Below are positions 44,567 to 53,217 of a stretch of 64,000 bases of DNA, piece by piece. The notes under the pieces were generated by a model. That model did no database searches. It worked only from the letters and a program-made list of their open reading frames with translations, and was not told the origin of the DNA. Each line of letters starts with the position of its first letter. Within the stretch, counting starts at the first letter, position 1. The stretch comes from UBA1672 sp033851915 (GTDB lineage: Bacteria; Pseudomonadota; Alphaproteobacteria; Micavibrionales; Micavibrionaceae). Position numbers and translations under genes: made by a program. Location: NCBI GenBank assembly GCA_033851915.1, contig JAWSVM010000007.1, forward strand, positions 186,001 through 250,000, given 5' to 3'.

Positions 44567-45634
44567 ATGAATAATATTCTTTTCACCATTCCAGAAGTTG
44601 TTTCCTTGATAGGCGTGTTTCAATGCGTTTATCTGTTGGTGTATGTCAGCTTTCGTGCAGGGAATATTGTTCGCGTTATTTTGCCTGTTCTTTATTTCTT
44701 GATTCTGGGCACAGCCTTTTTTATTGATTTGGCGCGTGGTTTTATTGCGGAGGTTACACCGTATTATGACGTGATTAGCTGGACAATCTGGTCACTCGGC
44801 ACACCGCTCAGCGTTCTCCTGATTATACAAATGTCGCACATCACCAAATTACCATCCCTTGTGAATTGGAGTATTCTGCTGGTGACACCTTTGGCTCTTA
44901 CCTTTTCTGTTTTTATAACAAGGTATTTGGCGTCGTCATGTGGTGATATTTTGACGTGTGATGAATTTTTGGCGTGGTTGAATGTATCCGGGTTGGTTGC
45001 TGGGGCTATTAGTTTACTGGCGATTTGGGGGCATCGTAATATATTCTCGGATGTACGCTCTCAAAAGGCAGGGCAAGAAAGATATTGGCTTATTTTATCA
45101 CTGATTATCGTTAATATATCCTTTCTTGCGCTGACGGCGTTCCATACAACGGGGTATGACTTAAGCTTTAATGTTTCTTTGCTGCGTAGTGTTCTTGGCT
45201 TGTCATTTGTTTATCTTGTCTCGACAAGCTTGTTCAGGATATATCCGAATGCGTTATTTGAGTCTGTGAAAAGGCAGAATAGCGATGTGTTGAATGCGGA
45301 CGAGCAAGAGCTTGTTCAGAAAATAGAGAAGCTTTTACGGTTTGATAAAATATATCATGAAGCGACTTATTCCAGATCAGATCTCGCGCGGGAGCTGAGC
45401 ACTGCCGAGGCAACGATTTCACGTATTATAAATGTGCATTTCCAGAAATCATTCCCGCAATTATTGAATGAGCATCGCGTTGAAGATGCAAAAAGACTGT
45501 TATTGGATACAGATGCCAGCATAAAAGTGATTGCAGAGGAGGTTGGGTTTAACTCTTTGCCATCGTTTAATCGTGCTTTTAAAGATTTTTCCGGACAAAG
45601 CCCAAGTGATTATAGAAAACATACTATAAAATAG
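44567..45634 (+). CDS. Membrane-bound AraC-family transcriptional regulator
   Basis: A 355-residue protein with seven hydrophobic helices in the first 225 residues and a DNA-binding AraC domain in the last 100. The second helix-turn-helix and signature are complete (SIKVIAEEVGFNSLPSFNRAFKDFSGQSPSDYRK), and the first is seen in SRSDLARELSTAEATISRIIN. Such membrane-embedded AraC regulators are thought to read extracellular or membrane signals directly. It lies just before the pilin gene and is separated from it by a region full of inverted repeats, so pilin transcription is the likely target. Confidence 0.88.
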   Translation: MNNILFTIPEVVSLIGVFQCVYLLVYVSFRAGNIVRVILPVLYFLILGTAFFIDLARGFIAEVTPYYDVISWTIWSLGTPLSVLLIIQMSHITKLPSLVNWSILLVTPLALTFSVFITRYLASSCGDILTCDEFLAWLNVSGLVAGAISLLAIWGHRNIFSDVRSQKAGQERYWLILSLIIVNISFLALTAFHTTGYDLSFNVSLLRSVLGLSFVYLVSTSLFRIYPNALFESVKRQNSDVLNADEQELVQKIEKLLRFDKIYHEATYSRSDLARELSTAEATISRIINVHFQKSFPQLLNEHRVEDAKRLLLDTDASIKVIAEEVGFNSLPSFNRAFKDFSGQSPSDYRKHTIK

Positions 45635-45812
45635 TATACCTCCTCATGAGACGTACACTACACTTTGTCAGTGTGACTGGTCATTTTGTTAAAATGACTT
45701 GTGTAGCCTTAAAATTAAGCCTTTTTTTATTGTCTTTTGGCATTCTTAATTACATTGGGACTATGAGAGTTTATAAAAGACGTGTATGATTCGGCTGTGC
45801 TGTCCAGCACGT
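45621..45812 (+). promoter_or_regulatory. Inverted-repeat-rich pilin leader
   Basis: The 239-base gap before the pilin gene and the end of the regulator gene hold several dyads. ATACTAT/ATAGTAT at 45621-45637 overlaps the regulator's stop codon. A perfect 8-base stem GTCATTTT/AAAATGAC with a 3-base loop lies at 45680-45698, and CTACAC (45658-45663) and GTGTAG (45701-45706) can close around it. GTGCT/AGCAC at about 45797-45810 is followed by a T-rich tail. These may be operators for the membrane AraC regulator, a terminator of that gene, or leader RNA structure. No confident -35/-10 pair was found. Confidence 0.5.
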
Positions 45813-45873
45813 TCTTTTACTACTTTCTACTTAACAACAACTTTTTACAAATCTATATTTTAGGAGAAATACT

Positions 45874-46599
45874 ATGAATACACGAATCCACGAATCCGTG
45901 CGGGATGAGAAGGGCTTTACCCTTGTTGAACTCGCAATTGTTATGGTTATTATTGGTCTATTGATCGGTGGTATCCTTAAAGGCCAGGAAATGATTGCTA
46001 ATGCACAAGTAACGGCAACTATTGCACAAATGAAAGGTATCGATGCGGCGACATCTACATTCCGCGATCAATATGATGCTTTCCCAGGTGATATGGCGAA
46101 TGCAAATGTGCGCTTAACTAATTGTCTAGCCAACCCATGTTTTAATGGTAATGGTAATTCTCGTATAGATCAGGGTGTTGGTGCAGCTCCTGCAATTGCG
46201 AATGAGAACGTTTTCTTCTTTAATCACCTTCGTGCTGCTAACCTTATAAGTGGTTTTGATGGTACAGCTACCGCGGCTTTCGGTCAGGCTTTGCCATCTG
46301 CTAATATTGGTGGTGGTTACTTAATCGGTCATGCTCAAAATGGTGCAACACTATTTACTGCTGTAGAATTGAGACCTAGTCACTATTTGGTTCTAACCGG
46401 TATTTCTGCTGTAATGGCGGCTGGTAATGGTATTACTACACCATCACAAGCTTCACGGATCGATCGTAAAATGGATGATGGTCAAGCTGCTACTGGCGAT
46501 GTTGTTGCAGAGTCAACGGGTGCTTGTCGTACTGGTAATGCATGGAATGAGTCTAATGCAGCGATCGTTTGTGGTGTTGCTATCCGCATTCAAGGGTAA
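45874..46599 (+). CDS. Type IV prepilin (major-pilin candidate)
   Basis: A 241-residue prepilin. The leader MNTRIHESVRDEKG is followed by the mature start FTLVELAIVMVIIGLLIGGIL with Glu at +5, so it is a class III-signal pilin processed by the peptidase at 37761. After the N-terminal helix comes FRDQYDAFPGDM, common in pilins of this group, and a long beta-rich head with two cysteine pairs (NCLANPC and the late ACR/VCG pair). There is a strong AGGAGA site. It stands alone between a regulated leader and a strong terminator, the layout of a highly expressed major pilin. No minor pilins are seen in the window. Confidence 0.9.
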   Translation: MNTRIHESVRDEKGFTLVELAIVMVIIGLLIGGILKGQEMIANAQVTATIAQMKGIDAATSTFRDQYDAFPGDMANANVRLTNCLANPCFNGNGNSRIDQGVGAAPAIANENVFFFNHLRAANLISGFDGTATAAFGQALPSANIGGGYLIGHAQNGATLFTAVELRPSHYLVLTGISAVMAAGNGITTPSQASRIDRKMDDGQAATGDVVAESTGACRTGNAWNESNAAIVCGVAIRIQG

Positions 46600-46627
46600 T
46601 GTTTAATACCTTAGCTTAAGAATACAG

Positions 46628-46658
46628 AAAAGAGCCTGAAATTCAGGCTCTTTTTTTA
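46628..46658. terminator. Strong bidirectional terminator after the pilin gene
   Basis: Stem AAAGAGCCTGA with TCAGGCTCTTT around a 3-base loop, followed by seven or more Ts, and A-rich before it. It serves the pilin on the plus strand and the slipin operon on the minus strand. Confidence 0.92.
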
Positions 46659-46692
46659 TGTGTGGAATTTGGTGGTGAAGGATATAAATGGG

Positions 46693-47454
46693 TTATTTCT
46701 TTCCACCCACCGCTTTGGCGATATTGCTTATCCCACCCATGAGATCAAGCGGAATAGGCAGAATGATTGTGTTGCCCTTTGAATTTGTAAACTCGGACAT
46801 TGTGCCAAGATAACGCAGTTGCATTGTCTCTGGGCGTTTGGCAAGAATTTCTGCGGCTTGATCCAGTTGAACGGCGGCTTGCAATTCACCCTCTGCGTTA
46901 ATGATCTTCGCGCGTCTGTCACGCTCGGCCTCGGCTTGTTTGGCGATGGCACGCACCATGGTCGGATCAATATCAACGTTCTTAATCTCTACATTCGTAA
47001 CTTTAATGCCCCAGCCTTCTGTTTGCTGATCCAGTATTTTCTGAACATCTTTATTAAGTTGTTCACGTTTGGAAAGCATTTCATCCAGCTCATGCTTACC
47101 AAGGACAGAGCGCAGTGTTGTTTGCGCCAGTTGGCTGGTCGCCATGATGAAGTCTTCCACTTTATTAACCGCTAAGCCGGGGTCAACAACACGGAAATAC
47201 AAAACGGCATTCACTTTGACGGAAACGTTATCGCGCGAGATTATATCCTGTGAGGGAACATCTTGGGTGCGGATACGCATATCAACGATCAAAACGCGCT
47301 GTATTCCAGGGATGATGATTTGAACGCCGGGGCCGCGGTTGCTGGTGTAACGCCCAAGTGTATAGATAACGCCGCGTTCATATTCCTGAATAATACGGAC
47401 GGATGAAAACAGGGCAATGACGAGGAATACTAGGATAGGTACAAAAAATGGCAT
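46693..47454 (-). CDS. SPFH/Band 7 protein, slipin (stomatin-like)
   Basis: A 253-residue inner-membrane protein. N-terminal helix VPILVFLVIALFSSVRI is followed by the Band 7 domain (EYERGVIYTLGRYTSNRGPGV, MRIRTQDVPSQDIISRDNVSV, VLGKHELDEMLSKREQLN) and a coiled coil (AIAKQAEAERDRRAKIINAEGE). Slipins form oligomers in membrane microdomains and usually pair with an NfeD protein. That gene lies 44 bases upstream here. Last gene of the long leucine operon. Confidence 0.93.
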   Translation of the reverse strand: MPFFVPILVFLVIALFSSVRIIQEYERGVIYTLGRYTSNRGPGVQIIIPGIQRVLIVDMRIRTQDVPSQDIISRDNVSVKVNAVLYFRVVDPGLAVNKVEDFIMATSQLAQTTLRSVLGKHELDEMLSKREQLNKDVQKILDQQTEGWGIKVTNVEIKNVDIDPTMVRAIAKQAEAERDRRAKIINAEGELQAAVQLDQAAEILAKRPETMQLRYLGTMSEFTNSKGNTIILPIPLDLMGGISNIAKAVGGKK

Positions 47455-47498
47455 ATAAATTCTCCTTATAAATTAATATTTTAGTTATATAAATTTCA

Positions 47499-47987
47499 TT
47501 AAACGGTGATTGTTAAATTCAGTTTTCTGACGGCGGATATCGTGACGACATCATCAGGGTCTAGGTTAATATCTGTGCTTGATTTGGCTTTCCATATCTC
47601 GCCTTCGTAACGTACAGTCCCACGCGTGCCATCCCAATCGAGGATGGTGGCTTGTTCGCCGATCATGCTTTCTGTGCCGGTGACTTGCTTTATATTTTTG
47701 AGGCGCAGATGAACGATAACAACGATGGAAATAACTGATATTTCGATGAATGCAATGCCGAACAGGACGCTCCAGCCAATGGGAATACCAAAGATCAGAT
47801 CTTGCCCTGCTTGCAATGCATAGCCCGCATAGATTGCCAGAACGCCGTTCATGAACAGTAGACCAAAGGATATGATGCCGATTTCGGCAATGATGAGCAG
47901 CGCTCCGGCAACGTAAAGTGATGTTGTTGCGCTCTCTATCGTAATCACACCCATTAAATGAAGTGCGATGATTAAGCTGGCGATCAC
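47499..47987 (-). CDS. NfeD-family membrane protein (short form)
   Basis: A 162-residue protein with three to four membrane helices followed by a soluble OB-fold domain (GEQATILDWDGTRGTVRYEGEIWKAKS). It lacks the N-terminal ClpP-like protease domain of long NfeD proteins. The start is GTG 47987 with AAGGAG 7 bases upstream. It partners the adjacent slipin. It is only 24 bases after leuB, so it is probably co-transcribed with the leu genes. Confidence 0.9.
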   Translation of the reverse strand: MIASLIIALHLMGVITIESATTSLYVAGALLIIAEIGIISFGLLFMNGVLAIYAGYALQAGQDLIFGIPIGWSVLFGIAFIEISVISIVVIVHLRLKNIKQVTGTESMIGEQATILDWDGTRGTVRYEGEIWKAKSSTDINLDPDDVVTISAVRKLNLTITV

Positions 47988-48011
47988 GAATGTTCTCCTT
48001 AGCGTTAATTA

Positions 48012-49097
48012 TTATTTTGCGAGTGCGGCGAGTATTGCATCTCCCATGGCTGATGTCGAGATTTCCGTGCAACCATCAGCCATAATGTCGGGGGTACGTG
48101 TGCCGGAGTTTAAGACATCCTGCACAGCGGTTTCGATTCTATCTGCTAAATCGCCTTGGTCGAAGGAGTAACGCAAGCACATTGCGAAGCTCAAAATCGT
48201 GGCGAGGGGGTTGGCTTTGCCTTGTCCCGCTATATCAGGGGCGGAGCCGTGAACGGGTTCATATAATGCCGTTGTGCCTTGTACGCCCAATGATGCAGAG
48301 GGCAGCATTCCCAGTGATCCGGTCAGCATTGCCGCTTCATCAGACAGGATATCGCCGAACAAATTATCGGTGACAATCACATCGAATTGCGATGGGTTAC
48401 GCAACAGTTGCATCGCGCAGTTATCGGCGTACATATGTTCCAGTTCAACGTCGCTGAACTCTTTTGCGTGGAGCGCTGTTACGTCTTCGCGCCATAGCAG
48501 CCCTGATTCCATGACGTTTGATTTTTCACAAGAGGTCACTTTGTTGCCGCGTTTTCTGGCCAGATCAAAGGCGACGCGGGTGACGCGTTCTATTTCTGAT
48601 GTGGTGTAAACTTGTGTGTTTACGCCGCGCCTTTGGCCGTTGCCTAAATCTTCAATGCCGCGTGGCTCACCGAAATAAACACCGCCCGTTAGCTCACGCA
48701 CGATGAGGATATCCAAACCTTTAACAATTTCAGGCTTAAGGGATGAAGCATCAACCAATGCGTCAAACACGATGGCAGGGCGTAAATTTGCGAATAATTC
48801 CAGTTCCTTACGGGCTTTTAGCAGGCCAGCTTCGGGGCGCAGCGTATATTCAACATCCGCCCATTTCGGGCCGCCAACCGCGCCGAGCAATATTGCATCC
48901 GCCGCGCGGCATTCTTCCAATGTTTCATCGCTGAACGGCACGCCGTACGCGTCAATAGATGCGCCGCCAATCAAGCCGTCACGGGTTTCAATGTTGATGT
49001 CTGTATTGCTGTTCAGCCATGTGATCAGCTTTTTTGCTTCTGCGAGAACTTCGGGGCCGATTCCGTCACCGGCAAGGATCTGTAGAGTGTATGTCAT
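48012..49097 (-). CDS. leuB: 3-isopropylmalate dehydrogenase
   Basis: Oxidatively decarboxylates 3-isopropylmalate in leucine synthesis. From ATG 49097 it has 361 residues and opens LQILAGDGIGPEVLAEA. Substrate and metal sites are visible in ILIVRELTGGVYFGEPRG, VTSCEKSNVMESG, and the signature NLFGDILSDEAAMLTGSLGMLPSA. The longer reading from 49139 would run into leuD and is rejected. It follows leuD by four bases. Confidence 0.96.
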   Translation of the reverse strand: MTYTLQILAGDGIGPEVLAEAKKLITWLNSNTDINIETRDGLIGGASIDAYGVPFSDETLEECRAADAILLGAVGGPKWADVEYTLRPEAGLLKARKELELFANLRPAIVFDALVDASSLKPEIVKGLDILIVRELTGGVYFGEPRGIEDLGNGQRRGVNTQVYTTSEIERVTRVAFDLARKRGNKVTSCEKSNVMESGLLWREDVTALHAKEFSDVELEHMYADNCAMQLLRNPSQFDVIVTDNLFGDILSDEAAMLTGSLGMLPSASLGVQGTTALYEPVHGSAPDIAGQGKANPLATILSFAMCLRYSFDQGDLADRIETAVQDVLNSGTRTPDIMADGCTEISTSAMGDAILAALAK

Positions 49098-49101
49098 GTT
49101 T

Positions 49102-49707
49102 TTATATCCAAGGTTTGTCAGTATTACGTGTTTTTTCAAATTCAGAGATCGCGTTATTTTTCTGCATTGTTAGGCTGATATCATCCAGCCCGCCCAGCAG
49201 GCAATGTTTGCGGAATGGGTCTACATCAAAGCTGTATGAGAATTTGTTGCCGCGGGTGATTGTTTGCTTTTCCAGATCAACTTCGATGATGGCATCAGGG
49301 TTGTCGCTGACTTCTTTCATCAAGGCATCAACTTGTTCTTTCGGTAGTTCGATGGGCAGGATGCCGTTTTTGAAGCTGTTGTTAAAGAAGATGTCGGCGA
49401 AACTGCTGGAAATGATACAGCGGATGCCCATATCTAAAATTGCCCATGGTGCATGTTCCCGCGAAGAACCACAGCCGAAATTCTCGCCTGTAATAAGAAT
49501 TTCAGCGCCTTTATATTCGGGTTTATTCAAAATGAAATCAGGGTTTTCTGCACCTTGATCGTCATAGCGGAGGTTGTAAAACGCACTTACCCCAAGGCCT
49601 GTACGTTTTACCGTTTTCAGGAACTGCTTGGGGATGATGATATCTGTGTCGATATTAATCATGTTCAAGGGTGCGGCGCGAGCGCTTAATTTTGTGAAGG
49701 CTTCCAT
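49102..49707 (-). CDS. leuD: 3-isopropylmalate dehydratase small subunit
   Basis: Small subunit of the isomerase that turns 2- into 3-isopropylmalate, together with LeuC. From ATG 49707 it has 201 residues and starts MEAFTKLSARAAPLNMINIDTD, the usual N terminus. GENFGCGSSREHAPWAI near residue 68 is the signature. It is separated from leuC by three unrelated genes on the same strand, an unusual interruption of a normally tight pair. Confidence 0.96.
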   Translation of the reverse strand: MEAFTKLSARAAPLNMINIDTDIIIPKQFLKTVKRTGLGVSAFYNLRYDDQGAENPDFILNKPEYKGAEILITGENFGCGSSREHAPWAILDMGIRCIISSSFADIFFNNSFKNGILPIELPKEQVDALMKEVSDNPDAIIEVDLEKQTITRGNKFSYSFDVDPFRKHCLLGGLDDISLTMQKNNAISEFEKTRNTDKPWI

Positions 49708-49723
49708 TATTATAATTCCAATA

Positions 49724-50497
49724 TTATTTATCTTTAAGTAATTGACGGAGGAAATCTGTTTGTTCTTTTTGAAGGGCAAGCGATTCTTCGGCGAGCTTGA
49801 AGGCTTGTTGCTGCTGTTCTATTGCTTCTTCCTGACGTTGCATGGATAGGTCATATTTCTCGATTTGCTTTTTCTGCATTTTATTTGATTTTGATATAGC
49901 GAAAAGAAAAACCAATACAAAGATAAAAATGGGAATAAATGCCGATAAAATTTTATTGTTTTTAGACCAAAAACCAGCAGGTGCACATTGTGCGGGTGGG
50001 TTTGATGCTTCATTTGTCTCTTCTAGTTTGCGCCATTGATCCGCACTCATCCAACGGTTATCAATAAAGAAAAGATAGTTTTGTCTTTCCCAGAGGCCAT
50101 GGCTGTAAGAATGTTTTTTAAAGAAATCCTCTGGTAAATCAGGGAAATCTATCTCGACAATACCTTTGAGTATATCGTCTGAATTGAGATCATAATCGTA
50201 GTAATAGCTGATATTCTTATCAACCACGACATTTAATATTTTCATCTTCCCCTTATACGGGAACAGGGTTGTTTCATATATGTAGGTACCCGGCTCATCC
50301 GTTTTTTCAAATGTCACCGTTGTCGGCAGGTTTTTTTGATGCGCTTTCCATGCTTTCAGGAAGCTTTCTTTTGATGTTGGGGCGTGTTCTGTTTCTGCGT
50401 AAGATGTGCCGCTGATAAGAAGAGCACTCGCAAAAATACAGAGCATTGCGCCTAAAAATAGGTACATGGAATTTGGCCGCTTTGTGAACGCTGTCAT
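49724..50497 (-). CDS. Hypothetical bitopic membrane protein with coiled-coil tail
   Basis: A 257-residue protein within the leu operon. Residues about 12-34 are a signal peptide or first helix (LGAMLCIFASALLISGTSYA). A periplasmic domain of about 150 residues follows with YYYDYDLNSDDI and FFIDNRWMSADQWRKLEE. A second helix lies near 185-205 (AFIPIFIFVLVFLFAISK), then a Gln/Glu-rich cytoplasmic coiled coil to the end. Function unknown. Confidence 0.7.
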   Translation of the reverse strand: MTAFTKRPNSMYLFLGAMLCIFASALLISGTSYAETEHAPTSKESFLKAWKAHQKNLPTTVTFEKTDEPGTYIYETTLFPYKGKMKILNVVVDKNISYYYDYDLNSDDILKGIVEIDFPDLPEDFFKKHSYSHGLWERQNYLFFIDNRWMSADQWRKLEETNEASNPPAQCAPAGFWSKNNKILSAFIPIFIFVLVFLFAISKSNKMQKKQIEKYDLSMQRQEEAIEQQQQAFKLAEESLALQKEQTDFLRQLLKDK

Positions 50498-50510
50498 TAA
50501 TTCTTTATCC

Positions 50511-51191
50511 TTAAATATCTAAGCTACTTTTATATTCCATCATTTTCATTTCTGCAAAGGATTCAAATAAATCCATATCAAAAATTTCTGCGCCTTTTTC
50601 TGCGCGCATGCGTTCCAGAACTGCGGGAATTGAAATATCACGATCCTCAAAATGTGGACGCCATATGCGCCAGCCGTCATAGGCCTCGACAATTGCGGAT
50701 AGGCGTATGGGTGGTGAGAGCAGATCGCCCGCAACACCGTGTGTGCCATTGCCGTCAATTTGTTCATGATGGTTTGCCATGACATCAATGAGAAGGTCTT
50801 TGAAGGGGTGGTTTATATCGGGGAAGTATTCTTGCACAATTTGTGCGCCCAGCAATGTATGCGTACGGCGATATTTTTTGAGCCTGTCTTGCGGTTTTTC
50901 TTCTGTATCCCATATATCCAGAGGCAAATTCTTTTTGCCGATGTCATGCGGCAGGATTGCCCAATACATATTATTGGCGATCACATCACTCAGCCCGATA
51001 TGCAGGCAGGTCTTTTTCATGTTGTCTGCAACGCGCTGTGCGTGCTCATGAAAGATATAAGTGATATCGTCGGGACGCTCTTTGTCATAGGCCTTTAGCT
51101 GTGCCATTTCGTTTTCGATAAAGGGTTTGAAAACCGTTTGGCAGGTTTCATCCGTGTCAAAATCAAAAGTATCAGGCCATGAATGCGTCAT
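50511..51191 (-). CDS. HD-domain protein, modified HD-GYP-like
   Basis: A 226-residue phosphohydrolase-like protein from ATG 51191, with AGGA upstream. The HD core is complete: HEHAQRVADN near residue 45, ILPHDIGKKNLPL with the HD pair, a later THTLLGAQIV, and NHHEQIDGNGTHGVAGDLL. That last segment aligns with the HHExxDGxGYP motif of HD-GYP cyclic di-GMP phosphodiesterases, but GYP is replaced by GTHG, so the substrate may differ. No sensor or receiver domain is attached. It lies between two orphans inside the leu operon. A c-di-GMP role would fit the MshEN-bearing pilus ATPase in this window, but this is inference. Confidence 0.8.
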   Translation of the reverse strand: MTHSWPDTFDFDTDETCQTVFKPFIENEMAQLKAYDKERPDDITYIFHEHAQRVADNMKKTCLHIGLSDVIANNMYWAILPHDIGKKNLPLDIWDTEEKPQDRLKKYRRTHTLLGAQIVQEYFPDINHPFKDLLIDVMANHHEQIDGNGTHGVAGDLLSPPIRLSAIVEAYDGWRIWRPHFEDRDISIPAVLERMRAEKGAEIFDMDLFESFAEMKMMEYKSSLDI

Positions 51192-51198
51192 AATATTC

Positions 51199-51663
51199 CT
51201 AGTCTGGAGTGTTATCTTGTTGTGGATCGTTTTGTTGCAGTGGGACTGGGGCTTGACGAAGAATAGGCAATGAACTTCCCCAAGCACTAAACAATATAGA
51301 GGTTATTTCTTTGATTTTTTCTTCTGAAATTTCTTCTGCATCTTCCGGAATGAAGGATGTCTCTCCATCTTTCCTGCCATCTCCAATAGGGCACATCATA
51401 TAGAATTCATTCTCATTGGGGAGGGGGGATGCGTAAATTTCAGGGCAATGTGCGGAGTATCCAAAACAGGCATCGCTTCTCGCCACGGCGAATTTCAGGC
51501 CTAAGGTGCCTGCCAGACCATCAAACTCTGATTTGTCTATTTTTTCGTCTGTTGTATTCAGCTCAATAGAGCGCAAAATTGCTTCTTTGGACTTTCCGCC
51601 AAGAACGTACCATTTTACATTTTCATTTGCGTTTAAGCCTGATTTTTCAGAGTTCTCTGACAT
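51199..51663 (-). CDS. Hypothetical protein in leu operon
   Basis: A 154-residue soluble acidic protein, unknown. The middle has two to three cysteines (DACFGYSAHCPEIYASPLP, MCPIGDG) and the ends are charged and probably flexible. Its start overlaps the end of leuC by 17 bases and its stop is 7 bases before the HD gene, so the three are surely co-transcribed. Confidence 0.65.
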   Translation of the reverse strand: MSENSEKSGLNANENVKWYVLGGKSKEAILRSIELNTTDEKIDKSEFDGLAGTLGLKFAVARSDACFGYSAHCPEIYASPLPNENEFYMMCPIGDGRKDGETSFIPEDAEEISEEKIKEITSILFSAWGSSLPILRQAPVPLQQNDPQQDNTPD

Positions 51664-53047
51664 CGGTTAGCTTTCCTGTGATTGCAGCGGCGGCGGCCAT
51701 TGCGGGGCTTACTAAATGTGTGCGTCCTCCGCGTCCTTGGCGTCCTTCGAAATTACGATTGGAGGTGGAGGCGCAACGCTCTCCCGGTTCTAACTGATCG
51801 GGGTTCATGCCGAGGCACATGGAACAGCCCGGCTCACGCCAATCAAAGCCAGCCTCAATCAGGATGTCGGCAATGCCTTCGGCTTCGGCTTGTGCTTTGA
51901 CAAGACCAGAGCCAGGGACGACCATAGCATCCACACTGTCGGCGACTTTCTTACCTTTGGCGATGGCTGCAACTGCGCGTAGATCTTCAATCCGTGCATT
52001 GGTGCATGAACCAACGAAGACCTTATCAATGGCTATATCTTGAATTTTCGTACCTGCGGTTAAGCCCATATACTCCAGCATCCGTTTCACTGATTTCTGT
52101 TTGTTGGGGTCAGAAAAATCGGATGGAGCAGGAACTTTTCCCGTGATGGAGACCACGTCTTCAGGGGTTGTGCCCCATGTGACTGTGGGGGTGATTGTGG
52201 CTGCATCAATGACGATTTCTTTATCGTATACCGCGTCTTCATCAGAGAACAGGGTTTTCCAGTATGCAATGGCTTTGTCCCAATCCGCGCCTTTTGGTGC
52301 CATTGGGCGGCCTTTCAGATAGGTGAATGTTGTTTCATCCGGCGCGATTAAGCCAGCACGCGCACCGCCCTCAATCGACATATTACACACCGTCATGCGT
52401 CCATCCATAGACAGAGCCTTAAATGCGTCGCCATGATATTCAATTACATGGCCTGTACCGCCAGCCGTGCCCATTTCACCAATAATAACGAGGATCATGT
52501 CCTTCGCGGTTACGCCAACAGGCAGATCACCATTGACCGTAACACGCATATTTTTGGCGGGGCTTTGGATCAGGGTTTGGGTGGCCAGCACGTGTTCCAC
52601 TTCGGATGTGCCGATGCCAAAGGCCAGCGCGCCAAATGCGCCGTGGGTTGATGTATGGCTGTCGCCGCAAACTATGGTCATACCCGGTTGGGTAAAGCCT
52701 TGCTCCGGCCCGACGATATGGACAATGCCTTGGCGGCTATCCAGCAGGTCAAACAGTTGCACGCCGAATTCTTCACAGTTTTGGCGTAGCGTTTCAATTT
52801 GGATACGGCTATCTTCTTCCTCAATCGGTTTTGAGCGATCTGTTGTCGGCACGTTATGATCCATAACCGCCAGAGTATTTTCCAGCTTACGTACTTTACG
52901 TCCAGCCATGCGCAGGCCTTCAAAGGCTTGCGGAGATGTAACTTCATGTATCAAATGGCGGTCGATATAGATCAGGTATGTGCTGTCGTCACTTTGTTCG
53001 ATAACGTGATCGTCCCAAATTTTTTGATATAAAGTGCGTGGTGCCAT
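51647..53047 (-). CDS. leuC: 3-isopropylmalate dehydratase large subunit
   Basis: Large subunit of isopropylmalate isomerase, carrying a [4Fe-4S] cluster. The 466 residues open RTLYQKIWDDHV and include VCGDSHTSTHGAFGALAFGIG, VFVGSCTNARIEDLR with a cluster cysteine, and EPGCSMCLGMNPDQL with two more. It is the first gene of the minus-strand leu operon and is divergent from the orphan at 53218. Confidence 0.97.
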   Translation of the reverse strand: MAPRTLYQKIWDDHVIEQSDDSTYLIYIDRHLIHEVTSPQAFEGLRMAGRKVRKLENTLAVMDHNVPTTDRSKPIEEEDSRIQIETLRQNCEEFGVQLFDLLDSRQGIVHIVGPEQGFTQPGMTIVCGDSHTSTHGAFGALAFGIGTSEVEHVLATQTLIQSPAKNMRVTVNGDLPVGVTAKDMILVIIGEMGTAGGTGHVIEYHGDAFKALSMDGRMTVCNMSIEGGARAGLIAPDETTFTYLKGRPMAPKGADWDKAIAYWKTLFSDEDAVYDKEIVIDAATITPTVTWGTTPEDVVSITGKVPAPSDFSDPNKQKSVKRMLEYMGLTAGTKIQDIAIDKVFVGSCTNARIEDLRAVAAIAKGKKVADSVDAMVVPGSGLVKAQAEAEGIADILIEAGFDWREPGCSMCLGMNPDQLEPGERCASTSNRNFEGRQGRGGRTHLVSPAMAAAAAITGKLTDVREL

Positions 53048-53217
53048 AGGTTTGCTCGTTCTCTACTCTAAATTATGCTTACGTTAGGGTATAATTTGAA
53101 ATGTGCATTTTGTCGAGATTTAGGTGAAAAAATTTGCATTTATATAGTTCTGTACCTTATAGTGGTTGCAAATAAGACCAAAAGGTCATGAACAAGTATA
53201 AAATGGGGGATCAACGA

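Noticed and set aside
45735..45755. Possible sigma-54 promoter before the pilin gene (TGGCA box)
   Set aside because: The GG and GC elements do not have the required spacing; only the -24 part matches.
49708..49779. N-terminal extension of leuD
   Set aside because: The added residues do not fit the family; the ATG at 49707 gives the standard N terminus.
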